A DNA stretch of 53,714 nucleotides. Source: an uncultured Porphyromonadaceae bacterium (GTDB lineage Bacteria; Bacteroidota; Bacteroidia; Bacteroidales; Muribaculaceae). Shown one piece after another: positions 25,351-31,657 of this stretch. Where the stretch lies: the NCBI GenBank assembly GCA_947573485.1, contig CANPGB010000022.1:1-53714 (forward strand). The letters are read 5' to 3'. The notes under the pieces were generated by a model. It saw only the letters and a program-made list of their open reading frames with translations, searched no databases and was not told the origin of the DNA. A program made the position numbers and the translations under genes. The first letter of the stretch is position 1. The number at the start of each line of letters is the position of its first letter.

Positions 25351-26433
25351 TCAGCGCAGCCCGAGCTGCTGGCGCACCGACTCCTCGTGTATCGCCGCAA
25401 GCACCGTGCGGATAAACTCAGGCGCGAGCCCAAGGGCTGCTGCCGCCTCCACACGGCTCTCCATAAGCGCACGGTAGCGCCCCGGCTGCACCACAGGCAT
25501 GCGGTGCGTGTGCTTGTAGCGCCCTATCTCACGCGACACGCGCATGCGGCGCTCCAGAAGTTCGATGAGCTCATCGTCGATAGAGTCGATTTCGCGCCTG
25601 AGCTGCTCGAGGTTCTCTCCGCCCTCGGCCGGTGTCGACGGCTTCTGCAAGCCCTCAAGAATCTCGGCGAGCTCGGCAGGAGTCACCTGCTGTGCCGCAT
25701 CGCTGAGCGCGCACTCGGGCGAGCAGTGCGATTCTATTATAAGCCCGTCGAAACCCATGTCGAGAGCCTGCTGGCTAAGCGGTGCTATGAGCTCGCGGCT
25801 GCCCCCGATGTGACTCGGGTCGCAGATTAGAGGCAGCGAAGGCAAACGCCGGTGAAGCTCTATGGGTATGCGCCACAGAGGCGGGTTGCGGTAAATTGAC
25901 TTTCCGTAGGAACTGAACCCGCGGTGAACGGCGCCGAGCCTGCGTATGCCCGCGCCCGCGATGCGTTCGAGGGCCCCTATCCACAGCTCTATGTCGGGGT
26001 TCACAGGGTTCTTGACGAGCACCGTGAGGCGCCCGCGCACATCTTCGGGCAAGGCGGCAATGGCATCGGCAATCTCCTGAACGGCAAAGGGGTTGGCCGA
26101 CGTGCGGGCACCTATCCATATACCGTCTACCCCCGAAGCAACCGCCTCGGCGAGGTGTCGCCCGTTGGCAACCTCCGTAACCGTAGCCATGCCCGTCGCC
26201 TCCTTCACCTTGGCGAGCCACGCCAGTGCCGGGCTTCCTATGCCCTCGAAACCGCCCGGCTTGGTGCGCGGCTTCCACACTCCGGCGCGGAAAATAGTTA
26301 TGCCCGCACGTGCAAGGCCGCGCGCAGTGGCAAGTGTCTGTTCAAGGCTTTCGGCAGAGCAGGGGCCGGCAAGCACAAGCGGTGTGTCGGAAGCCTCCAA
26401 ACCGAAGAGGGGAGCGATGTTTTCGATATTCAT
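25351..26433 (-). CDS. Bifunctional 3-deoxy-7-phosphoheptulonate synthase / chorismate mutase (type II)
   Basis: 360 residues. The DAHP synthase (KDOPS-like type) part covers about 1-255: LVLAGPCSAES, IFRAGVWKPRTKPGGFEGIG, VLVKNPVNPD, HRGFSSYGKSIYRNPPLW, LICDPSHIGG and DGLIIESHCSPE. The chorismate mutase part follows (about 270-355: LRREIDSIDDELIELLERRMRVSREIGRYK). It makes the first step of the shikimate pathway and the branch to prephenate. Fusion of the two is the usual Bacteroidota form. It ends 53 bases before the lipoprotein start, with its own promoter box at the ATG. Confidence 0.95.
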   Translation of the reverse strand: MNIENIAPLFGLEASDTPLVLAGPCSAESLEQTLATARGLARAGITIFRAGVWKPRTKPGGFEGIGSPALAWLAKVKEATGMATVTEVANGRHLAEAVASGVDGIWIGARTSANPFAVQEIADAIAALPEDVRGRLTVLVKNPVNPDIELWIGALERIAGAGIRRLGAVHRGFSSYGKSIYRNPPLWRIPIELHRRLPSLPLICDPSHIGGSRELIAPLSQQALDMGFDGLIIESHCSPECALSDAAQQVTPAELAEILEGLQKPSTPAEGGENLEQLRREIDSIDDELIELLERRMRVSREIGRYKHTHRMPVVQPGRYRALMESRVEAAAALGLAPEFIRTVLAAIHEESVRQQLGLR

Positions 26434-26437
26434 GTCG

Positions 26438-26445
26438 CAAAATTA
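26438..26445 (-). promoter_or_regulatory. -7 box of the DAHP synthase gene, very close to the ATG
   Basis: TAATTTTG lies only four bases before the ATG at 26433, so transcription would begin about at the start codon. No -33 TTTG is seen at 19-21 bases. Confidence 0.45.
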
Positions 26446-26561
26446 CTCAAAATATCCGTGCGGCGGAACTTCGCGCGGCCATTCATTGTTATTGATTGTG
26501 TGACGTTGATGCTTATGGGCTTCTTAAAGTTTTTTAACACCGAATTTTCGGTTTAATTTGC

Positions 26562-26569
26562 TAAATTTG
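26562..26569 (+). promoter_or_regulatory. Candidate -7 box of the rluB gene
   Basis: TAAATTTG fits TAnnTTTG. The ATG is 205 bases further, leaving a long leader. The -33 box is poor. Confidence 0.45.
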
Positions 26570-26668
26570 CACCGTATAAATCATCCTACAGTCACACTAA
26601 ATACAATATTTACAAAAACATAATCACATCGGCTCAGCCACAATAATACACATAACTTTCAATTTATT

Positions 26669-26720
26669 CCGCCGAGAGGCGGCCGGGTCGCGGAGCTCCT
26701 CCGTCCCCGATTTTTTCTTC
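26669..26720 (+). promoter_or_regulatory. Structured rluB leader: GNRA hairpin and attenuator-like stem with T-run
   Basis: The 341-base gap 26434-26774 holds the -7 box at 26562 and this structure. CCGCC-GAGA-GGCGG (26669-26682) is a five-pair stem with a GNRA tetraloop. CGGAG-CTC-CTCCG (26691-26703), extended by GGG and CCC, is followed by TTTTTTCTTCT, as in an intrinsic terminator. It precedes the gene by 55 bases, so it could attenuate rluB; this is an inference from shape alone. Confidence 0.45.
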
Positions 26721-26774
26721 TCCTCGGCACGTCCAACTTTTCCAATAAGAAAAAACCTTCAATAAATTTATATT

Positions 26775-28199
26775 ATGGATTCCAATTCCAACGAAAAGAA
26801 ACCTAAACGCCCGCGCATCGGGCAGCCTTTCCGCACACCCGAAGAGGGCAGCGACGGAACAACACCCCGCTTCCAGCGCAGCAACGACGACCGCAGCGAC
26901 GACGCCGCAGGCGAGCACCGCTACCAGCCACGTCCCTATCAGCCCCGTCCCTACCAGCAGCGCCCCAACAACAACTACAACAACCGACAGGGAGGCTACA
27001 ACAACAATTACCAGCGCCCCTATCAGCCGCGTCCCTACAACGCCCCCAACCCCGCCGACGGTGCCGAGAAGCCCGAAGGCCAGCAGGAGGGTAACAACGG
27101 CTACCAGCGCCCCTATCAGCCTCGTCAGCAGCGACCCTATAACAACAATGGCGGCGGTTACAACAACGGCCCCCGTCAGCAGCGACCCTATAACAACAAC
27201 GGCGGCGGTTACAACAATAACCGTCAGGGCGGTTACAACAACAACCGCCAGGGTGGCTACAACAACGGCCCCCGCCAGCAGCGACCCTATAACAACAACG
27301 GCGGCGGTTACAACAACAACCGTCAGGGCGGTTACAACAATAACCGTCAGGGTTACAACAACAACCGCCAGGGTGGCTACAACAAGAACCGCCAGCAGAA
27401 CGACGCCTTCCCCGCTCGCGGAAAGAGCTTCGTGCCCCGTCCCAAGCGTGTTGAATACGAAATGCCCGAAATCAACCCCGACGAGCAGATTCGCCTCAAC
27501 AAATATATGAGCAACGCAGGCCTCTGCTCGCGCCGCGAAGCCGACGAATTTATCCAGCAGGGCCTCGTAAAGGTTAACGGACAGGTGGTCACCGAACTCG
27601 GTACAAAAATAACCCACAACGACGTTGTTGAGTACGACGACAAGGTGGTTACCCTCCAGAGCAAGTGCTACATCCTGCTTAACAAACCCAAGGATTGCGT
27701 CACCACAAGCGACGACCCCAACGGACGACTCACCGTTATGGACCTCGTGAAAGGCGCTTGCCCCGAGCGTATCTACCCCGTAGGACGCCTCGACCGTAAC
27801 ACCACCGGCGTGCTCCTCCTCACCAACGACGGCGACCTCGCCTCCAAGCTCACACACCCCAAGTTCGTAAAGAAAAAAATATACCACGTATGGTGCGACC
27901 GCGACATCTCGGAAGACGATATGCAGCGCATAGCCGACGGTATCGAGCTTGAAGACGGCCCCATCCATGCCGACGCGATAAGCTACGCTACAGAGACCGA
28001 CCGCAACCAGGCCGGCATCGAGATTCACTCAGGCCGCAACCGCATTGTGCGCCGAATCTTCGAGTCGCTCGGATACCACGTTGTGAAGCTCGACCGCGTG
28101 TACTTCGCAGGCCTTACTAAGAAAAACCTGCCCCGCGGCCGCTGGCGCTACCTCACCCAGGAAGAGGTCAACTACCTCAAAATGGGCTCCTTCGAGTAA
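26775..28199 (+). CDS. rluB: 23S rRNA pseudouridine synthase (RluB-type) with a long prion-like N-terminus
   Basis: 474 residues. The enzyme part starts with an S4 RNA-binding domain (about 239-300; IRLNKYMSNAGLCSRREADE) and a pseudouridine synthase domain with the catalytic Asp340 in PVGRLDRNTTG, then GRNRIVRRIFESLGY. It should modify 23S rRNA. The first ~230 residues are a low-complexity tail of Asn, Gly, Gln, Tyr, Arg and Pro (QPRPYQPRPY, then repeats of RPYNNNGGGYNN and NNRQGGY), unlike E. coli RluB, which has no such N-terminal extension. This composition is that of prion-like, condensate-forming tails. The gene has a long structured leader; DUF486 follows after 21 bases. Confidence 0.92.
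   Translation: MDSNSNEKKPKRPRIGQPFRTPEEGSDGTTPRFQRSNDDRSDDAAGEHRYQPRPYQPRPYQQRPNNNYNNRQGGYNNNYQRPYQPRPYNAPNPADGAEKPEGQQEGNNGYQRPYQPRQQRPYNNNGGGYNNGPRQQRPYNNNGGGYNNNRQGGYNNNRQGGYNNGPRQQRPYNNNGGGYNNNRQGGYNNNRQGYNNNRQGGYNKNRQQNDAFPARGKSFVPRPKRVEYEMPEINPDEQIRLNKYMSNAGLCSRREADEFIQQGLVKVNGQVVTELGTKITHNDVVEYDDKVVTLQSKCYILLNKPKDCVTTSDDPNGRLTVMDLVKGACPERIYPVGRLDRNTTGVLLLTNDGDLASKLTHPKFVKKKIYHVWCDRDISEDDMQRIADGIELEDGPIHADAISYATETDRNQAGIEIHSGRNRIVRRIFESLGYHVVKLDRVYFAGLTKKNLPRGRWRYLTQEEVNYLKMGSFE
26925..27399 (+). repeat. Imperfect in-frame tandem repeats coding the low-complexity tail of RluB
   Basis: Two kinds of unit recur: CAGCC(A/C)CGTCCCTA-type units (QPRPY) at the beginning, and AACAACAACGGCGGCGGTTAC-like units followed by CGTCAGGGCGGTTACAAC. 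Synonymous changes between copies show they are kept at protein level while length may vary by slippage. Confidence 0.75.
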
Positions 28200-28220
28200 A
28201 CCTACCCTCTGAAGCCCGGT

Positions 28221-28595
28221 ATGAAGACTGCGCTTTACACCATAGCATTGCTCGTGGTGTCGAACATCTTCATGACCTTCGCCTGGTACGGGCACCTCAA
28301 GCTTCAGCAGCTAAAATTTATCGGCAATGACACGCCGTTAATCATAGTGATACTCCTGTCATGGGCGATAGCCCTGGCGGAGTATTGCTTTATGATACCG
28401 GCTAACCGCATTGGCTTTGCCGATAACGGAGGCCCCTTCACTCTAATGCAGCTCAAGGTCATTCAAGAAGCCATAACGCTCACCATATTCACCGTTTTCA
28501 CAGTACTCTTCTTCAAGGGCGAGGTTCTGCAGTGGAACCACTTCGCAGCTTTCGGCTGCCTAATAGCCGCTGTCTACCTCGTGTTCATGAAGTAA
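28221..28595 (+). CDS. DMT family protein (DUF486)
   Basis: 124 residues with four hydrophobic segments (about 5-25, 38-58, 78-98, 104-122). The sequence NIFMTFAWYGHL, the central WAIALAEYCFMIPANRIG and the ending AFGCLIAAVYLVF match PF04342. Members resemble half-size drug/metabolite transporters; the substrate is unknown. It follows rluB by 21 bases and is probably cotranscribed. Confidence 0.9.
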   Translation: MKTALYTIALLVVSNIFMTFAWYGHLKLQQLKFIGNDTPLIIVILLSWAIALAEYCFMIPANRIGFADNGGPFTLMQLKVIQEAITLTIFTVFTVLFFKGEVLQWNHFAAFGCLIAAVYLVFMK

Positions 28596-28636
28596 TAAAA
28601 AAATGCCCTCCCGTGATTCGTGCGCAGGAGGGCATT
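28596..28636 (-). terminator. Intrinsic terminator of the BtuG-like gene
   Basis: AATGCCCTCC and GGAGGGCATT form a 10-bp stem (28602-28611 with 28627-28636). On the minus strand it is followed by a run of T, just after the stop at 28661. It may also stop the plus transcript of DUF486 weakly. Confidence 0.85.
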
Positions 28637-28660
28637 GCTATATTCTGTAGGCTGCGGGGC

Positions 28661-29794
28661 TTATCGCATCAGGAAAGCGATGTGGCCGGGGATATCGCCC
28701 GTGGTGGCAGTCCATTTGAGCTTGCCGCCCTTGGTGTAGCAGCGGATTTCGCCCGACGACACATAGTTGCGAGCGTCGGTGATGAAGATGTCGCCCGTGG
28801 CAGGCTGCACCGCAAGTGCATACGGAGCCATGATAGTGCTCTCGGTGCCGTCGGTTATGAAGTCGGCGCCGCGTGTGCAGGTCTTGGTGTCGATAGTGCC
28901 GTAGAGATTCACGGCGTTCCACGATGCGTCGTAAACCGTAGCGTAGTAGTAGATAGTATTGCCCGCAATGGTGAGGTTGGTGCAGGGCAGATCGAGAGCT
29001 TTGGGCTCGCCGTACTTGCCTGCGCCCTCGCGGGTGAGCTTGTAGAGATTCGAGGGAATCTCGGAGTAGTTGCCGCGCGAGCTTACCCACATGTTGCCCT
29101 CATCGTCGAGGCGCAGGTGGTGCATGTTCACGTCCACGGCGATGCTGCCCGTCATGGTGAAGTCCGACAGACGCACTACCGAGATAGTGTTGTCGTAGTC
29201 AGGAGCCTGGAACTGGCCCGAGTTGGCAACGTAGAGATAGCCGTCGGCAATAACCATTTCCTCGGGCTGGAGACCGACAGAAACCTTGCCGGTGATTTCG
29301 AGAGTGCGGGTATTGAAGCGAACGATAGAACCGCAGTCGCCCTCACCGCCCACAAACGAGCTCACATAGGCGTTGTCACCGTCGAAAGCTATGTAGCGGC
29401 ACGAGGCGATGTCAACCTGACCGATGCGGATTGCGGTAGCGGCGTCCATAACCTCTACCTTGTTCGAGCCGTTGACCACGGCATAGAGGCGACCGTCGTG
29501 AACGGCGATATCGTTGCCAGTGTCACCTAACTCGAGAACGGCTGTAGGGTTACGCTCGGCATAGAGGTTGCGCACATACCATGCCTTCGAGTAATCATAA
29601 AAATCGATAGTACATTTGTTAGAACCCATGTTGCCCTCGTTGAGCACATAGATGCCGGCCACCGGGCCTTTGCTGTCGGGTTGCTCTTCGGCTATGGGTT
29701 GGTAATCAGCCGGAATAATCTCCGGATCATCGTTGTTGCAAGAGGCTGCTCCTGTTGCAAGAACTGCAAAAATGAGAAGGTGCTTAAGTTTCAT
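28661..29794 (-). CDS. BtuG-like YncE/DUF5074 beta-propeller lipoprotein
   Basis: 377 residues. Lipobox TGAASC (Cys19), then a seven-bladed YncE-type propeller: GIYVLNEGNMGSNKCTIDFY, GNDIAVHDGRLYAVVNGSNK, VEVMDAATAIRIGQVDIASC, VGLQPEEMVIADGYLYVANSG, and closing GKLKWTATTGDIPGHIAFL. From memory this is very close to the Bacteroides surface lipoprotein BtuG, which binds cobalamin outside the cell and hands it to BtuB. No BtuB gene and no riboswitch adjoin it here. It stands alone with its own -7 box and terminator. The cobalamin role is inferred by family; other DUF5074 proteins are uncharacterised. Confidence 0.8.
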   Translation of the reverse strand: MKLKHLLIFAVLATGAASCNNDDPEIIPADYQPIAEEQPDSKGPVAGIYVLNEGNMGSNKCTIDFYDYSKAWYVRNLYAERNPTAVLELGDTGNDIAVHDGRLYAVVNGSNKVEVMDAATAIRIGQVDIASCRYIAFDGDNAYVSSFVGGEGDCGSIVRFNTRTLEITGKVSVGLQPEEMVIADGYLYVANSGQFQAPDYDNTISVVRLSDFTMTGSIAVDVNMHHLRLDDEGNMWVSSRGNYSEIPSNLYKLTREGAGKYGEPKALDLPCTNLTIAGNTIYYYATVYDASWNAVNLYGTIDTKTCTRGADFITDGTESTIMAPYALAVQPATGDIFITDARNYVSSGEIRCYTKGGKLKWTATTGDIPGHIAFLMR

Positions 29795-29821
29795 AAATGT
29801 GCTATTGTTGAAAACGACCGC

Positions 29822-29829
29822 AAAATTAA
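29822..29829 (-). promoter_or_regulatory. -7 box of the BtuG-like gene
   Basis: TAATTTTG on the minus strand, 27 bases before the ATG at 29794. No proper -33 TTTG. No cobalamin riboswitch elements are found between here and 30004. Confidence 0.5.
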
Positions 29830-29896
29830 CTAAAATTTCCGAGATATCTAAGCCATGAGCCCCACAAGTCAGACTCGTCAGACCTGGTTCTGCTGA

Positions 29897-30007
29897 TTAT
29901 ACCGCACTTTCTATAGCAACTTTGAGCTTCTCAACATCAAGCCCTCTTTTGTAGCACTTTTTAAGTGATTTCTTGAACCTATTTGAATAGGATAGACTGT
30001 AGCTCAT
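29897..30007 (-). pseudogene. Truncated YafQ/RelE-type toxin remnant
   Basis: A 36-codon frame starts at ATG 30007 and reads MSYSLSYSNRFKKSLKKCYK then RGLDVEKLKVAI, after which it meets a stop at 29897. The N-terminus matches the start of YafQ-type mRNA interferases, which are about 90 residues long. The catalytic C-terminal half is absent: the following bases do not resemble the family in any frame. Its ATG overlaps the antitoxin stop (ATGA), as in intact modules. It is therefore a decayed toxin. Confidence 0.7.
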
Positions 30008-30213
30008 ATGCCGAGAATTTGCTGGAACATCTCATCGACATCTTTGCACGAAGTCACCCGGCCACCCTTTACATCTTCATAAGCCTCTTCAATGCCGCTC
30101 TTTTTGGGTGTCTTCGCGGCTTTGGCGATAGAAACCCCATCGATGGCATTAAGAATCTTCTTGAGATGCGGTAGTATTGAAATATCTTCAACGTTGATTG
30201 TCAGCTGAGTCAT
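30004..30213 (-). CDS. Orphan antitoxin-like protein (partner of the truncated toxin)
   Basis: 69 residues from ATG 30213 (MTQLTINVEDISILPHLKKI); an upstream start at 30252 would add 13 residues and is less likely. The size, the short N-terminal strand plus helices, and the ATGA overlap with the YafQ-like remnant fit a RelB/DinJ-type antitoxin of Bacteroidota. With the toxin broken it may be non-functional or act on other toxins. Confidence 0.65.
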   Translation of the reverse strand: MTQLTINVEDISILPHLKKILNAIDGVSIAKAAKTPKKSGIEEAYEDVKGGRVTSCKDVDEMFQQILGI

Positions 30214-30255
30214 GGCCAAGTGGTTTTTGATTTTTATTAAACTGCCTTTCAATTA

Positions 30256-30263
30256 CAAATTTA
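30256..30263 (-). promoter_or_regulatory. -7 box of the antitoxin-toxin remnant
   Basis: TAAATTTG on the minus strand, 42 bases before the ATG at 30213. No proper -33 box is seen. Confidence 0.4.
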
Positions 30264-30321
30264 CAACAAATATTTGATATTTGAAGTTCTAAGGTAAAAA
30301 AAGAGTTGGCGCCCCGGGTAG

Positions 30322-30353
30322 TTTGCATCACTTGGCTTAATTCGCTAACTTTG
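30322..30353 (+). promoter_or_regulatory. Canonical promoter of the GlmU-like gene
   Basis: TTTG (30322-30325), 20-base gap, TAACTTTG (30346-30353), then 22 bases to the ATG at 30376. Confidence 0.78.
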
Positions 30354-30375
30354 CACTACCAAAAGAACTCTGACT

Positions 30376-31524
30376 ATGAAAATTGTAGTTTACGATAAAG
30401 CTCAGGTACACGCCGAGTTGCTACCCTTGAGCTACACACGCCCCGTGGGCGCTATCCGCATTGGCATCGATACAATTGCCGAGAAGTGGCAGGCATATAT
30501 CCCCGGCACATATTCCTGGCGTCCGGCCGCTGCCTATCTTGCCGAGATTTTCCCCGAAGAACCTGAGGCCGACCTCTTTATAGCAGGCGACCTTATCCCC
30601 GACGCCGCCCTCGCGGAGGCAGTCACCGCCCTCGGCGCCGACGAGCGCCTCATGGCAGGCGAACTCGAAATAGCTTACCGTGGCACGGGATCAAATATAG
30701 TGCAATACTCCGGCCCGGTAAACTCTGTGGCGCATCTCTACGACATTTTCCTCATGAACGGCCAATGCCTCCAAGCCGATTTCGAGCGCATTACCCGCAA
30801 CCGCACGTCGGCAGAGCTTAGCTCTACAAACGTCGTTATCGGCGACCCCTCGAAAATTTTCCTCGAAGAGGGCGCCCGCGTCGAAGGAGCTTTTATCAAC
30901 ACCACCGGCGGCCCCGTCTATATCGGCGCCAACGCCGAGATTATGGAAGGCTCAATGCTCCGCGGCCCCATAGCTCTCTGCGAGCACGCCGTTGTAAACA
31001 TGGGCACCAAAGTGTACGGCGGCACCACCCTCGGCCCATGGTGCAAAGTAGGCGGCGAGCTCAACAATGTGGTCATGCAGGCATATTCCAATAAAGCCCA
31101 CGACGGCTTTCTGGGCAACGCCGTTATAGGGCAGTGGTGCAACATCGGTGCCGGTGCAGTAGCCTCGAACCTCAAGAACGACTACACGCCCATTAAACTC
31201 TGGAACTACCCCGCAGGCCGCTTCCTTCGCACAGGCCTCCAGTTCTGCGGCCTTATCATGGGCGACCACTCCAAGGCAGGCATCAACACCATGTTCAACA
31301 CCGCCACCGTGCTCGGTGTAGGAGTGAACATCCACGGCTCAGGCTTCCCCCGCAATTTCGTGGCATCGTTCAGCGAGGGCTCAACGGCAGGCTACTCCGA
31401 CGTGTCGATGACAAAGTTCTTCGACATCGCCGCACGCATGATGTCGCGCCGCGGCGTCGAGCTCACCGAGGCCGACAAACGCATGTTCTACGCCATACGC
31501 GAGGCGGCGGAGGCTTACAAGTAA
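30376..31524 (+). CDS. GlmU-like sugar nucleotidyltransferase with left-handed beta-helix
   Basis: 382 residues. The N-terminal half (about 1-150) resembles the Bacteroidota alternative GlmU (TIGR03991; LPLSYTRPVGAIRIGIDTIAEKW). The C-terminal half is a left-handed beta-helix of hexapeptide repeats (VVIGDPSKIFLEEGARVEGA, IGANAEIMEGSMLRGP, VVNMGTKVYGGTTLG, NAVIGQWCNIGAGAVASNLK). It is expected to make UDP-N-acetylglucosamine or a related activated sugar for the envelope. Single-gene unit with a strong promoter. Confidence 0.87.
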   Translation: MKIVVYDKAQVHAELLPLSYTRPVGAIRIGIDTIAEKWQAYIPGTYSWRPAAAYLAEIFPEEPEADLFIAGDLIPDAALAEAVTALGADERLMAGELEIAYRGTGSNIVQYSGPVNSVAHLYDIFLMNGQCLQADFERITRNRTSAELSSTNVVIGDPSKIFLEEGARVEGAFINTTGGPVYIGANAEIMEGSMLRGPIALCEHAVVNMGTKVYGGTTLGPWCKVGGELNNVVMQAYSNKAHDGFLGNAVIGQWCNIGAGAVASNLKNDYTPIKLWNYPAGRFLRTGLQFCGLIMGDHSKAGINTMFNTATVLGVGVNIHGSGFPRNFVASFSEGSTAGYSDVSMTKFFDIAARMMSRRGVELTEADKRMFYAIREAAEAYK

Positions 31525-31532
31525 ACGAATCC

Positions 31533-31566
31533 GTTCTGTCGGCAGAACGATATTCGCTGTTTTTTT
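31533..31566 (+). terminator. Possible terminator after the GlmU-like gene
   Basis: GTTCTG-TCGG-CAGAAC (31533-31548) is followed after 11 bases by seven T (31560-31566). The spacing is longer than usual for an intrinsic terminator. Confidence 0.4.
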
Positions 31567-31588
31567 GTTCTGCGCACAAAACAATATT

Positions 31589-31629
31589 GAAAAAATACCG
31601 GCGGCATCTCATCGCGAGGTGCCGCCGGT
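31589..31629 (-). terminator. Intrinsic terminator of the LRR/T9SS gene
   Basis: ACCGGCGGCA and TGCCGCCGGT (31597-31606 with 31620-31629) form a stem that on the minus strand is followed by TTTTTT. It lies 29 bases after the stop at 31658, so the LRR gene is transcribed alone. Confidence 0.87.
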
Positions 31630-31657
31630 GCTACGTATGGAAAGATATTATATGGCC

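Noticed and set aside
26664-28028. 454-residue minus-strand frame opposite rluB, rich in Val and Leu
   Set aside because: The apparent hydrophobic protein arises from reading the Asn/Tyr/Gln repeats in reverse; rluB itself is clearly coding.
31533-31629. Small RNA gene between the GlmU-like and LRR genes
   Set aside because: Two hairpins with T-runs are better explained as terminators of the convergent genes.
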